The notes: a model not told the origin generated them from the sequence alone. DNA of 64,000 nucleotides from an uncultured Acidobacteriia bacterium (GCA_903881085.1 CAIRSA010000336.1:79521-143520), one strand, 5' to 3'. Shown: positions 8,097 through 17,337, counted from the stretch's first letter. Numbers and translations: made by a program.

Positions 8097-9056
8097 CTAC
8101 TCCAGGTATTTCTTCAGGTCTGGATGGACCTGTGCTTGGACCTCGGGCTCGTTCAAATTGTCTTTGGAAACAAGTTTAGGGGCTAGGTTATTAATCTTCT
8201 CTACCGGTTTTCCGTCCAGAAAAGCGACGGCGGCCTTCACCGATTCATAGCCCATTTTGAATGGGTGCTGAACAACAAGTGATTCGATCACACCCAGTTT
8301 CATGTCTTCTTCCAGCGTTGGGCCGAAATCGAAACCAACCATCTTCGCCGTCGACTTGCGCGCTTTCAGGGCCAGCGCGGCACCCATCGAACTGGATTCA
8401 TTCGAAGCGAATACACCATCCACTTCCGGAAACGCGGTAAGCATGTTTTCCGCGACAGTGCGCGATGGAGCAACTTCGGACATGCCGAAGCGTTTGTCGA
8501 GGATTTTGATTTCAGGGAACGACTCTTTGATCTTGTCTTCGAAGCCCTGCTCGCGGGCCATGGTGGAAGCTGCGCCCGGCTGGCAGGCAACGATGATGAT
8601 TTTGCCCTTGCCTTTCAGATCGGCACCGATTCGCTCCGCGGCCATTTTACCGGCAGCGTAATTGTCAGTGGCGACCTGCGAAATGAACTTGTCCGTATCG
8701 ACGGGGGAATCGAAGATGACAACAGGAATCTTCGCCGCGGCGGCGCGTTCCACCACACCAACCATCACTTTTTTGTCGATGGGGGCAAGCGCGATTGCGT
8801 CGACATGCCGGTTGATCATGGAATCGACAATCTGAATCTGGCCGTTAAAATCGGCCTCAGTGGAAGGCCCGTTCCATGCGATCTCCACACCCAGTTCTTT
8901 GGCGGCGGAGTTGGCGCCGGCGTGAACCGACTGCCAGAACAGATGCGATCGGCCTTTCGGGATTACGGCAATGACACGCTTGCCTGATTTTCCGCAGGAA
9001 GCGAGTCCGGCTGCCAACGCGGGCAGCGCTATCAAAGAACGGCGCGTGGGGTTCAT
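8097..9056 (-). CDS. Sugar ABC-transporter substrate-binding lipoprotein (Peripla_BP_4 type)
   Basis: A 319-residue periplasmic binding protein of the ribose/xylose class. The N-terminus has twin arginines followed by the lipobox LASC, so the mature protein is likely lipid-anchored at Cys21. Family features are visible throughout: two-lobed fold with IVDSMINRHVDAIALAPID, IPVVIFDSP, NYAAGKMAAERIG and DGVFASNESSSMGAALAL. No permease or ATPase gene flanks it, so it either uses a remote transporter or acts as a sensor. It lies 10 bases upstream in gene order of nothing related on the plus strand and follows the peroxidase gene on the same strand, which it could share a transcript with. Confidence 0.85.
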   Translation of the reverse strand: MNPTRRSLIALPALAAGLASCGKSGKRVIAVIPKGRSHLFWQSVHAGANSAAKELGVEIAWNGPSTEADFNGQIQIVDSMINRHVDAIALAPIDKKVMVGVVERAAAAKIPVVIFDSPVDTDKFISQVATDNYAAGKMAAERIGADLKGKGKIIIVACQPGAASTMAREQGFEDKIKESFPEIKILDKRFGMSEVAPSRTVAENMLTAFPEVDGVFASNESSSMGAALALKARKSTAKMVGFDFGPTLEEDMKLGVIESLVVQHPFKMGYESVKAAVAFLDGKPVEKINNLAPKLVSKDNLNEPEVQAQVHPDLKKYLE

Positions 9057-9066
9057 GTTGTGAGTT

Positions 9067-10077
9067 CTACTCCGGGAATTTGGTTGGTGCTTGCATCGCC
9101 TTCAGGCTCTCGCCGTTCAGGGAACGGAGGAAAGCAACCAGATCTTTCTTTTCCTGTAGTGTCAGATTTAGTTTTTTCATATCCGCTGAGAGGTTCTTGT
9201 TGGGGACGCCGCCTTTGTCGTAGAGGTCCACCACTTCTTCCAGCGTTTTCAAACTGCCATCGTGCATGTATGGCGCTGTGCGGGCGATGTCGCGCAACGT
9301 CGGCGTTTTGAAGGCGCCAACGTCTGCCGGGTTCTTGGTGACAGCGAAGCGGCCTTCGTCAGGAGTGGGTTTGTCCATGCCGACACCGATGTTGTGATAG
9401 GCGTTCGAAGTGAAGTTGATCCCTTCGTGGCACTTGTCGCACTGGGCTTTGTTGAAGTAAATGTCGAGGCCGCGGATCTGCTCCGCGGTTAAAGCCTGCT
9501 TGTTGCCGGCTTTGTAACGGTCATACGGCGAATCGCCGCTGAGCACCGTCCGCTCAAACGTCGCGATGGCTTTGGCAAGGTGATCAATGGTGAACTCTTC
9601 GGTGCCGAAGCTCTTGGCGAACAGGGCGCGATAACCCTTCACTGCGCGCAGCTTCTTCACCACATTTTCGTGCGTCTCGCCCATCTCAATCGGATTCTGA
9701 ATCGGCCCTTTGGCCTGTTCTTCCAGAGATGCGGCTCGTCCGTCCCAGAACTGATTCAGACTATAGGCGCGGTTGATAACGGTGGGGGCGCTGCGTCCGC
9801 CCTTCTGGCCCTTGATGCCGGTCGAAACCGGAGCGCAATCGGTGAAGCCCTGGCGTGGGTCATGGCAGGAAGCGCAGGAGACCGTATTGTCAGCGGAAAG
9901 CCGCCGGTCAAAATACAGCAACTTGCCCAACTCCGCCTTTTCCACGGTGTAAGGATTGTCGGCAGGCCAATTCAGCGGGAGCAAACCCAACGGCACCTTC
10001 ACGTCGGCGCCATATAGAAAAACTACCGGCAGAGTGAGCGCGAGGCCCACTCCTGCCAGCCAATTTTGAAACTTCAT
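9067..10077 (-). CDS. Di-haem cytochrome c peroxidase (MauG/CcpA family)
   Basis: 336 residues: N-terminal signal sequence, then two haem c sites, CASCH at 68-72 and CDKCH at 213-217. Conserved family blocks are present: GRSAPTVINRAYSLNQFWDGRA, split here by function as the inter-haem region, and APYMHDGSLKTLEEVVDLY near residue 285. Members reduce hydrogen peroxide with electrons from small cytochromes in the periplasm; MauG relatives oxidise protein side chains instead. The adjacent upstream gene encodes a small exported Cys/His protein, so the two may form a redox pair. Confidence 0.92.
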   Translation of the reverse strand: MKFQNWLAGVGLALTLPVVFLYGADVKVPLGLLPLNWPADNPYTVEKAELGKLLYFDRRLSADNTVSCASCHDPRQGFTDCAPVSTGIKGQKGGRSAPTVINRAYSLNQFWDGRAASLEEQAKGPIQNPIEMGETHENVVKKLRAVKGYRALFAKSFGTEEFTIDHLAKAIATFERTVLSGDSPYDRYKAGNKQALTAEQIRGLDIYFNKAQCDKCHEGINFTSNAYHNIGVGMDKPTPDEGRFAVTKNPADVGAFKTPTLRDIARTAPYMHDGSLKTLEEVVDLYDKGGVPNKNLSADMKKLNLTLQEKKDLVAFLRSLNGESLKAMQAPTKFPE

Positions 10078-10089
10078 GCTACGAAACTC

Positions 10090-10626
10090 CTACTTCTTGA
10101 GGAAACCCTGAACGTAAATCGCCTTCATGCCGGCGTGTGAAGAGAGGGTGCCGGAAACTTCCATGATGTGCGCGGCGTGTTCGATGGCAGCCTTGCGGAA
10201 ATCGGTGAGGCCATCGCGGCGCAGGTCATGCTCTTCTTCCATCAGCATATAGAGCGCGCCGTTGGCGGTCAACAGGCCGATGGGCTGACCGGCGGTGAAG
10301 CACTTTTGACCGCAGGAGCGATGCTTCTCGCCGTGCTTGCCGATCTGCAAATAGCAGGAGAAATCCACGATTTCGCCCACCATCGTTACGGATTTCGCTT
10401 CATTCGGCTTGCCATCAACACTGGCGCCCATGGTGGTTCCAGTCCAAAGGGTTTCAGACTTTGTTCCGAGCGAACCCATAGGTTTCTCGTAGCTGCCGCC
10501 TTCCACTTTCATCTGCGGTTGCAGAATGCCGGGGCCGTTTTTCTTCTTTGCGTCCTGTGCCACCAACGCGCCCGCCAGTGCGAGTACGCAGGATGCCGTT
10601 AAAACAACTTTGATTGATTTTGTCAT
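10090..10626 (-). CDS. Small exported Cys/His-rich protein next to the peroxidase
   Basis: 178 residues. ATG 10626 is chosen because it begins a signal peptide (MTKSIKVVLTASCVLALAG); the open frame continues upstream without support. The central block VGEIVDFSCYLQIGKHGEKH followed by RSCGQKC places three Cys and two His close together, as in metal- or haem-handling periplasmic proteins. The C-terminal half (HIMEVSGTLSSHAGMKAIYV) looks like an OB-type beta barrel. I do not know a named family. It lies 12 bases upstream of the cytochrome c peroxidase gene in the same orientation, implying a shared job such as electron or metal delivery. Confidence 0.6.
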   Translation of the reverse strand: MTKSIKVVLTASCVLALAGALVAQDAKKKNGPGILQPQMKVEGGSYEKPMGSLGTKSETLWTGTTMGASVDGKPNEAKSVTMVGEIVDFSCYLQIGKHGEKHRSCGQKCFTAGQPIGLLTANGALYMLMEEEHDLRRDGLTDFRKAAIEHAAHIMEVSGTLSSHAGMKAIYVQGFLKK

Positions 10627-10648
10627 TGTAGAACTCCTTCCAGGTTTT

Positions 10649-11509
10649 CTAGCCGCGCACACTGGCGGCCGGAATCTTTTTGACCAACTGCTCCATCTCT
10701 TCGCGGCTTTCGCCACCTATAGTGAAGCAATCCACGCAATCGAGCGACAGCGCAAACTGCAGACATTCGTCCGTCTTGTTGCGTAGTTTGCCGGCGCCGA
10801 AAATCTTCATGCCGATGATGCCTTTACCCGCGGCCTTCATTTCCCGAAGCACCGAAATCACGGTTTGCGGATCGGCATCCATGGCCACGCCCGCCGGATT
10901 GATGCGCGCCAGATTCACTTGCACCCACGGCGTTTTGGCCGTAGTGCGCAGCGCTTCAATCGTGTGGTTCGAAGTGCCATGCGTGCGAACGATACCCTTT
11001 TCGCGGGCCTCGGAGATCACGTCCATCGCGCCTTTTTTCTTTTCTGGCCAGTTGCCATCCACCATGCAATGCAGCAGCAGGATGTCGATATAATCCGTGT
11101 TCATCTCCTTGCGGAAACGGTCGAGATCGGCGCGCATCTCCTGCGCGGTGCTGGCGCGGGTCTTGCTAAGAATCGTAACTTTTTCGCGCTTCACGCTCTT
11201 CAAAGCTTCGCGCAGATGAGGGTGAGTGCCATATTGGTCGGCCGCATCCCAAAACGTCAGGCCGTTATCGAAGCCGGCCCGGAAAAGGTCGGCCACGCCA
11301 TGCAGCCCCAGCTTACGGGTCTGATTCGAACTGCCACCCACGCCATTGGTTCCAGTGCCCATCGCCAGACGGCTCAACTCCACGCCCATCGGCCCGAGTT
11401 TGATGCGGTCGTTCGCGTTTTTCTTCTCCGTACCGGCCAGAAGGTGATAGGGAAACGAGTTTAGAGAAACGGCGGCGGCTGCGCCTTTGAGCAATTCGCG
11501 TCGGTTCAT
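10649..11509 (-). CDS. Tat-exported aldo/keto reductase family protein
   Basis: 286 residues from ATG 11509, which has a good GGAGA ribosome site and starts a twin-arginine leader (MNRRELLKGAAAAVS). The long open frame upstream has no coding support. Fold markers: GVELSRLAMGTG at the first strand, FWDAADQYG (Asp and Tyr of the catalytic tetrad), TILSKTRA (Lys) and DILLLHCM (His). The C-terminus is shorter than in classical members and has a small Cys group (LDCVDCFTIGG). Exported members of this family are frequent in Acidobacteriota and Planctomycetes and probably oxidise or reduce sugars. It heads the minus operon with the small exported protein and the peroxidase. Confidence 0.82.
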   Translation of the reverse strand: MNRRELLKGAAAAVSLNSFPYHLLAGTEKKNANDRIKLGPMGVELSRLAMGTGTNGVGGSSNQTRKLGLHGVADLFRAGFDNGLTFWDAADQYGTHPHLREALKSVKREKVTILSKTRASTAQEMRADLDRFRKEMNTDYIDILLLHCMVDGNWPEKKKGAMDVISEAREKGIVRTHGTSNHTIEALRTTAKTPWVQVNLARINPAGVAMDADPQTVISVLREMKAAGKGIIGMKIFGAGKLRNKTDECLQFALSLDCVDCFTIGGESREEMEQLVKKIPAASVRG

Positions 11510-11525
11510 GGATTCTCCAGGTACA

Positions 11526-11539
11526 GTGATTATTATCAC
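11526..11539. promoter_or_regulatory. Inverted repeat in a divergent promoter
   Basis: GTGAT (11526-11530) and ATCAC (11535-11539) flank TATT in the 61-base gap between the leftward reductase gene and the rightward gamma-glutamyltransferase gene. Its place midway between two divergent starts suits an operator, but the arms are only five bases long. Confidence 0.25.
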
Positions 11540-11570
11540 ATGGATCGGCCATCGGGTATGATGGGTTCTC

Positions 11571-13259
11571 ATGATTCGACGCAGCATCCTCTTACTTTCT
11601 CTAGTGCCACTGGCAGGCTTCGGACAGGAACGATGGCAGGCCCGATCGATGGTGATGACGAAGATGGGCATCGTCGGCACCTCACAGACCCTGGCATCGC
11701 AAGCCGGCTCGCAGGTCCTCGCCCGCGGTGGATCTGCCGTCGACGCGGCAATCGCCGCCAATGCCGTATTGAATGTCGTTGAGCCGATGATGTGCGGCAT
11801 CGGCGGCGACCTGTTCGCGATCCATCGCGATGGCAAGACCGGCAAGATCACCGGGCTCGACGGCAGCGGCTGGGCCGGCAAGGCGATGACCGTTGAGAAC
11901 CTTCGCGCCAAAGGTTTTTCCAGCATGCCGACAGGCGGCATCCACACAGCAACCGTTCCTGGAGCAGTGGATGGCTGGTGGCGCATGCACAAGAAGTTTG
12001 GCAAGCTGCCGTGGGCCGACCTGTTTAAACCTGCCATCTACTATGCCGAACATGGCTTCCCGGTGACAGAGATTATTGAATACGACTGGTCGCATGGCAC
12101 CTATAAGCTATCGAGCGATGACAACGCGCGTCGCATCTTCCTGCGCAACGGCCAATCACCCAATGTTGGCGAGATTTTCAAGAACCCGGAACTGGCCCGC
12201 GCACTGCGACTGATTGCCGAAGGCGGCGTAGACGCTTTCTACAAGGGACCGATCCGCACTGCGATTTTGCAGACATCCAAGCGCCTAGGCGGCCTGCTGC
12301 AGGAAAGCGATTTCTCGGAATTCCACACCGAGTGGATCGACCCGATTTCGGTCGACTATCGAGGGTGGAAGGTCTACGAAATGCCCCCCAGCGGCCAGGG
12401 CATCGCAGCCTTGATGATGCTCAACGTGATGGAGCGCTTCCCCTTGCCATCCATGGACCAGAACAGTTCCGACGCGCTGCACATTAAGATCGAAGCGCAG
12501 AAGCTCGCCTATCAGGACCTTCGCCAATACGTCGCGGATCCGCGCGTGGCCAAGGTGCCAACGGCCGGCATGATTTCGAAAAAGTACGCTGAGCAACGCG
12601 CTGCATTACTCGATCCGAAAAAAGCGAACTGCGAGCCCCAACCCGGGCAGCCTGAAACTGGCCATACTATATATCTCTCTGTGATCGACAAAGAGGGCAA
12701 CATCGTTTCATGGATCCAGAGCATCTCCGACATCTGGGGCTCCGGCGTCGTGGTTGACGGCATGGGTTTCCACCTGCATGATCGCGGTGGCAACTTCACC
12801 TTCGATGCATCACACCCCAATGTGTTGAAGGCGCGCAAGCGCCCGTTCCACACCATCATTCCCGCAATCATGGAAAAAGGCTCGCAGCACATCGGCTTCG
12901 GCATCATGCGCGGCGGGAACCAGGCCCAGGCCCACGCGCAGTTTGTTTCCAACATTGTTGACCACAACATGAACATTCAGGCCGCGCTGGAAGCGCCTCG
13001 CTTCACTCGCCAATACTTGGGCGGGTGCGAAGTTTTGATAGAATCCCGTGTACCGGCCGACACGATCAAAGAGTTGAAAGACCGTGGGCATTCCATCGAC
13101 CTGCGCGGCGAATATTCAGGCTTGATGGGCGGCGGACAAGCGGTGATGCTGGATGATTCGACCGGAGTTCATTTCGGCGGATCGTCACCGCGCAAAGACG
13201 GAGCGGCGATTCCAGAGCCGGACCCGTATTTCACCACAGGAGCAGAAAAGAAGAAATGA
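11571..13259 (+). CDS. ggt: Gamma-glutamyltransferase (periplasmic)
   Basis: 562 residues with a signal peptide (MIRRSILLLSLVPLAGFGQ). This Ntn-hydrolase cleaves gamma-glutamyl bonds such as that of glutathione after self-processing. Family blocks: GGSAVDAAIAANAVLNVVEP, MCGIGGDLFAI, the TATVPGAVDGW-like loop, and the autoprocessing site GHTIYLSVID with Thr366 as nucleophile. Classical enzymes read TTH; here it is T-I-Y, a variation within the wider family. It is the first gene of an overlapping operon running to 20123, whose other members act on sugars and amide-linked groups. Confidence 0.9.
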   Translation: MIRRSILLLSLVPLAGFGQERWQARSMVMTKMGIVGTSQTLASQAGSQVLARGGSAVDAAIAANAVLNVVEPMMCGIGGDLFAIHRDGKTGKITGLDGSGWAGKAMTVENLRAKGFSSMPTGGIHTATVPGAVDGWWRMHKKFGKLPWADLFKPAIYYAEHGFPVTEIIEYDWSHGTYKLSSDDNARRIFLRNGQSPNVGEIFKNPELARALRLIAEGGVDAFYKGPIRTAILQTSKRLGGLLQESDFSEFHTEWIDPISVDYRGWKVYEMPPSGQGIAALMMLNVMERFPLPSMDQNSSDALHIKIEAQKLAYQDLRQYVADPRVAKVPTAGMISKKYAEQRAALLDPKKANCEPQPGQPETGHTIYLSVIDKEGNIVSWIQSISDIWGSGVVVDGMGFHLHDRGGNFTFDASHPNVLKARKRPFHTIIPAIMEKGSQHIGFGIMRGGNQAQAHAQFVSNIVDHNMNIQAALEAPRFTRQYLGGCEVLIESRVPADTIKELKDRGHSIDLRGEYSGLMGGGQAVMLDDSTGVHFGGSSPRKDGAAIPEPDPYFTTGAEKKK

Positions 13260-14515
13260 TGTACCTAGCATTATTGATGGCGAGCACAATCCTCACCGCG
13301 CCCGCCATGCTGGCGGCCAAGATGTCCGCCCCGGAACTGATCGCGTTGGCAAAGAAAGATCCGCAGTCGACCGAATTCAAAACGGCGTTGACCGACACGC
13401 TGGGAGCCAAGCCGATCGCCGAACGAACCGCCATACTCGGTGAAGGAACAGACTTCATCTGGGCCGCGACAAGCTCCATCGAGCCGGCGCTGCTGATTGA
13501 CGATAACCCCGGTCCAAAGATGCTTCGCCTGGAAAAGTCCGACATCTGGTTCGCCACCGGCACCATGGACACGGGCATTTCGCACACCTTTGCCTACAAG
13601 ATCAACGGCATGAAAGTCGGCGGCAAGAGCGACGTCGTTGTCTACGGCCCGGACTCTTACACCAAGCCCGGCGTACCGCAAGGCAAGCTCTCAGAAAAGC
13701 TGACCCATGTGAGCAAGATCTACGACGGCATGACCAGCGAGTATTGGATCTACGTTCCCGCGCAGTACGATCCGTCGAAGCCCGCGGCGTTGATGGTATG
13801 GCAGGATGGCGCTGGCCACACGCAGCGCGACACGGGTTCGCGCACATTGAACGTCATCGACAACTTGACTCACCAGGGCAAGATTCCGGTCATGATTCAG
13901 GTCTTCATCAGCCCCGGCACGAAGGGTACGCAGCGCCTGCGCAGCGTTCAGTACGATTCGGTGAACGACACCTACCCTCGCTTCCTGCGCGATGAAGTTT
14001 TGCCCGAAGTCTATAAGAAGTACAACATCCGCAAAGACGCTTACAGCCGCGCCATCACCGGCAGTTCATCCGGCGCAATCTGCGCATTCAATGCCGCATG
14101 GTTCCAGAACGATCAGTTCAGCCGCGTGTGGTCGCGCATCGGCAGCTTCACCAGCATCCAATGGAAACCGGGCGAGTTGGATGGCGGCAACGTCTATCCC
14201 AACATGATTCGCAAACAAGCCAAGCGCAACATTCGCATTTGGCTGTCCGATGGTTCTGAAGATCTGGAAAACGATCACGGCAGTTGGCCGCTACAGAACA
14301 TCCAAATGGCAAACTCGCTCAAGATGAAAAGCTATGATTTCCATTTCAACTTCGGCAACGGCACGCATAACGGAGCCCACGGCAACGCCGAAATGCCTGA
14401 CGCATTGAAGTGGCTGTGGCGCGATTACGATCCGGCCAAGACCGAACAGACCTACGAGATGGAAGAGGCCGAAAAGTCCAAGCCGTATTTCCGCGTGAAG
14501 ATCTACAACCGCTAA
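13256..14515 (+). CDS. Secreted esterase of the enterochelin-esterase/putative-esterase family
   Basis: 419 residues; ATG 13256 overlaps the preceding stop. A signal peptide (MMYLALLMASTILTAPAML) is followed by an N-terminal immunoglobulin-like region about 80-140 (FAYKINGMKVGGKSDVVVYG), then an alpha/beta-hydrolase domain. SEYWIYVPAQYDP and LMVWQDGAG match Fes-type esterases, GSSSGAICAF carries the nucleophile serine, and GTHNGAHG near residue 375 supplies the histidine. It probably removes acyl or ester groups from a carbohydrate or siderophore outside the cytoplasm. The context of sugar oxidases and deacetylases favours carbohydrate. Confidence 0.83.
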   Translation: MMYLALLMASTILTAPAMLAAKMSAPELIALAKKDPQSTEFKTALTDTLGAKPIAERTAILGEGTDFIWAATSSIEPALLIDDNPGPKMLRLEKSDIWFATGTMDTGISHTFAYKINGMKVGGKSDVVVYGPDSYTKPGVPQGKLSEKLTHVSKIYDGMTSEYWIYVPAQYDPSKPAALMVWQDGAGHTQRDTGSRTLNVIDNLTHQGKIPVMIQVFISPGTKGTQRLRSVQYDSVNDTYPRFLRDEVLPEVYKKYNIRKDAYSRAITGSSSGAICAFNAAWFQNDQFSRVWSRIGSFTSIQWKPGELDGGNVYPNMIRKQAKRNIRIWLSDGSEDLENDHGSWPLQNIQMANSLKMKSYDFHFNFGNGTHNGAHGNAEMPDALKWLWRDYDPAKTEQTYEMEEAEKSKPYFRVKIYNR

Positions 14516-14531
14516 TTTCCGGGAGCGCTTG

Positions 14532-15311
14532 ATGAGCAGATTCCTGCTGCTGTTTTTGTTGCCATGCGCGGCGTTCGCCCAGCCCAAGCCCTATGCGGGC
14601 CGGGTGCTGGTGGCGATCACCGCGCATGCTGACGATTTCTCTATCTTCGCCGGTGGCACCATCGCCAAGCTGGTTGACGAAGGCTACACCGGCTATTTGA
14701 TTCGCGTCACCGACGATGAAAAAGACGGCGTGCTCACCGCCGAAGAGAACAGTCTGCGCAATGGCCGAGAGGTTGTGGACGCGGCGAAAATCCTGGGCAT
14801 CAAGGAAGTCTTCAGCCTCAATCTGAAGAACGACGAGATCGACCCGCACTCCGAAACCGAACTGCGCGAGAAGCTGATCCTGCTGTTCCGCCAGTTGAAG
14901 CCGTACACCATCATCACGTTCGATCCCTGGGCGGCGTATGAAGAAAACCCCGATCATCTGAAGACCGCCAAAGCAGTGGAAGACGCATGTTGGACCGCCG
15001 GAGTGCACCTGTTTCATCCCGAACAATTGCGTGCCGGCCTGAAGCCGCACTATCTTGTGGAGCGCTATTACTGGGCTCGCGGGCCACATGTGGTAAACAA
15101 GGTCGTCGACATCTCAACGACGATCGATCGCAAGATCGCCGCGGTTAAAGCACACGGCGGCATGATCCGAGATCCGCAAGTGCTGGTCGAACTTCGCGAG
15201 GCAAACAAGCAGTTGGGCGAGTTGAACAAAATGCCCTACGCCGAAATGTTCCACTTCATCGGCCTAGGCGACCCCAATGGTTACGTGCTGAAGAATGCGA
15301 GGCCGAAATGA
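14532..15311 (+). CDS. Secreted PIG-L/LmbE-family deacetylase
   Basis: 259 residues; ATG 14532 is used rather than the TTG at 14529 and is preceded by GGGAG. Signal peptide MSRFLLLFLLPCAAFAQ. The zinc-binding motif AHADD is at residues 31-35 (family consensus AHPDD), with the third ligand likely His in ENPDHLK. Family enzymes are zinc-dependent hydrolases that take N-acetyl groups off GlcNAc conjugates. Followed by a tandem paralogue with which it overlaps by four bases. Confidence 0.87.
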   Translation: MSRFLLLFLLPCAAFAQPKPYAGRVLVAITAHADDFSIFAGGTIAKLVDEGYTGYLIRVTDDEKDGVLTAEENSLRNGREVVDAAKILGIKEVFSLNLKNDEIDPHSETELREKLILLFRQLKPYTIITFDPWAAYEENPDHLKTAKAVEDACWTAGVHLFHPEQLRAGLKPHYLVERYYWARGPHVVNKVVDISTTIDRKIAAVKAHGGMIRDPQVLVELREANKQLGELNKMPYAEMFHFIGLGDPNGYVLKNARPK

Positions 15312-16840
15312 GAGCTGCATTGTTCCTGCTCGCCACGGCTCTGCACGCAAAGACTGTGATGGTAGTGTCGCCGCATGGCGACGATTTCGTCATCCACGCA
15401 GCGGGTACCATAGCCAAATTGGCCAAGGCTGGCGACGAGGTGTATCTGGTGCGCGTCACCAACGACGAGAAAGCCGCACCCGGCGCATCGATGGAAGAGA
15501 CCCGCGTGCGAGCCCGCGCTGAAGTGGACGCTGCGGCGAAGATCCTCGGCATCAAAGAAGTGGTGCATCTGAACTTCAAAGACGGCGAACTAGATCCAGT
15601 CTCTGAGACTGAGTTGCGCGCACGCTTCATCCAATTGTTCCGCACCTTCAAGCCCGACACCGTGATGACCTCCGATCCGTACACGCGCTACGACGACAAC
15701 TTCGATCACCAGAAAGTTGGCCGCGCCGTGGAGGATGCGCGCTGGACCGGTGGCAACAACAAATTTCATCCGGAGATGAATCGCGCCGGACTCCCCACCC
15801 ACGGCATCCCGAACATCTATTACTGGTCGCGCGGCGATCACGACGTGAATCAGCGCGAGGACGTCAGCGCATTTCTCGACCGGAAAAACAAAGCCTTCGC
15901 CGCCATGCCAACGCTGCTCGCTTCAAAGAAACCTGCCGCCATCGAGACGTTCCACGTGTGGCAGGGCAGCGGTCTGCAAGGCCCGTATGTCGAGTGGTAC
16001 CGCCAACAGCTCGCCAGCGGCAAGCCCTACGCTGCGCCAAAAGGCGAAGCCCTGCGAGGCAACGCCGCTGACATGAAAGGCAAGACGCTGGTGATCGTCT
16101 CACCGCACTCCGACGACTTTTCCATCTTCGCCGGCGGTACCATCGCCATGATGGCCAAGGCCGGCTGCAAGATCATCATGATTCGCGGCACCAATGACGA
16201 AAAGGACAGCTATCTTCTCTCGCCTGCCGACACAGTAAGCACCAACGCCGCACAAGTGGAAGATGCGGCGCGCGCCGCGGGCATCAAAGAAGTGATCAGC
16301 CTCGGCTTCAAGAATGACGAGCTCGACCCCGTCTCGCACACCGAAATCCGCGGCAAGCTGATCCTGCTGTTCCGCCTGCTGAAGCCGGACGCGGTGATGA
16401 CCTACGACCCATGGTCGCTGTACGAAGAAAACCCCGACCACGTGAAGTTCGCCCGCGCCACCGCCGAAGCCGCCTGGGCCGCAGGCAACGATCATTTCAA
16501 TCAGGAGCACTTCGCCATCGGCCTCAAACCGCACACCGTGCGCGAACGCTACTACTTCCAACGCGGCCCCAGCGACATCAACCGCGTGTACGACATCGCA
16601 CCGGTGATCGATCAAAAGCTTCGCACCGTGCGCGCCCACAAAACCATGAACCGGGCCACGGCGCTGCACTTGAAAGACAAGCTCACCGTAGCGGGCCTGC
16701 GCCTGCCGCTACTCGATAAAGAAGACCCAACGACCATCAACAAGATGATCGACATCATGATTCTGGAAGCCGCCGAAGCAAGAGGCAAGAAGTACGGATT
16801 GAAGTATGCTGAAGAGTTCCATTATGAAAACCACGAGTAA
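15308..16840 (+). CDS. Tandem double-domain PIG-L/LmbE deacetylase
   Basis: 510 residues made of two complete LmbE domains. Domain 1 spans about 16-235 with SPHGDD at 21-26. Domain 2 spans about 255-510 with SPHSDD at 265-270 and ENPDHVK further on. The second domain is closer to the separate upstream gene (shared FSIFAGGTIA, DPWSLYEENPDH) than to domain 1, as if a duplicate had fused. Signal sequence MRAALFLLATALHA. Normal family length is 220-280. Both domains keep the metal ligands, so both may be active on different acetamido positions. Confidence 0.87.
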   Translation: MRAALFLLATALHAKTVMVVSPHGDDFVIHAAGTIAKLAKAGDEVYLVRVTNDEKAAPGASMEETRVRARAEVDAAAKILGIKEVVHLNFKDGELDPVSETELRARFIQLFRTFKPDTVMTSDPYTRYDDNFDHQKVGRAVEDARWTGGNNKFHPEMNRAGLPTHGIPNIYYWSRGDHDVNQREDVSAFLDRKNKAFAAMPTLLASKKPAAIETFHVWQGSGLQGPYVEWYRQQLASGKPYAAPKGEALRGNAADMKGKTLVIVSPHSDDFSIFAGGTIAMMAKAGCKIIMIRGTNDEKDSYLLSPADTVSTNAAQVEDAARAAGIKEVISLGFKNDELDPVSHTEIRGKLILLFRLLKPDAVMTYDPWSLYEENPDHVKFARATAEAAWAAGNDHFNQEHFAIGLKPHTVRERYYFQRGPSDINRVYDIAPVIDQKLRTVRAHKTMNRATALHLKDKLTVAGLRLPLLDKEDPTTINKMIDIMILEAAEARGKKYGLKYAEEFHYENHE

Positions 16841-17336
16841 TCGAAGAAATGTTTTGAAGGCTCTGGCCGTCGCGCCCGCCGCGCTGGCCCAGCAGCAGCA
16901 CCAGCACGGCACAGGCGAGCTTTTGCAGATCGCCGCCGCACCCAAGCCCCAGGTCTTCATGGGCGAAGATATGAAGGCCATTGAGCGCCTGGCTGACATC
17001 ATCATCCCGCGGTCCGACACGCCTGGAGCAGCCGATGCCGGAGTGCACTTCTTCATTGACTCGGCAGCGAAGCGCAATCAGGGGCTCGAAAAATCGTTGC
17101 GCGCTGGCATCGCCTGGCTCAAGAAGAACGACTTCCTGAAGCTTTCAGAAAAGGAACAGATCGCGCTCGTCACGCGCATGGTGACCGACGAGCCGCGGTT
17201 CTTCAAAACCATGAAGGACATGACCATCGACGGCTACTACGGCTCCAAAGAAGGCTTGACTAAAGAGCTGGAATGGCACGGCAACACCTTCCTCAGCGAA
17301 TTCAAGGGCTGCACCCATCCGGAGCATCAGGTTTAA
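16824..17336 (+). CDS. Gluconate 2-dehydrogenase subunit 3 family protein (small subunit of a sugar dehydrogenase)
   Basis: 170 residues from ATG 16824, which opens a twin-arginine leader (TTSNRRNVLKALAVAPAALA); an earlier ATG at 16806 is in frame but lies before the leader. It overlaps the end of the deacetylase gene. Family block: ERLADIIIPRSDTPGAADAG near residue 55 and FSEFKGCTHPEHQ-like C-terminus. Members are the hitch-hiker subunit that carries the catalytic flavoprotein through the Tat system. The next gene, one base away, encodes that flavoprotein. Confidence 0.87.
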   Translation: MKTTSNRRNVLKALAVAPAALAQQQHQHGTGELLQIAAAPKPQVFMGEDMKAIERLADIIIPRSDTPGAADAGVHFFIDSAAKRNQGLEKSLRAGIAWLKKNDFLKLSEKEQIALVTRMVTDEPRFFKTMKDMTIDGYYGSKEGLTKELEWHGNTFLSEFKGCTHPEHQV

Positions 17337-17337
17337 T

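Noticed and set aside
11510..12037. N-terminal extension of the aldo/keto reductase frame
   Set aside because: Lies antisense to the gamma-glutamyltransferase and crosses the divergent promoter; the Tat leader and GGAGA site fix the start at 11509.
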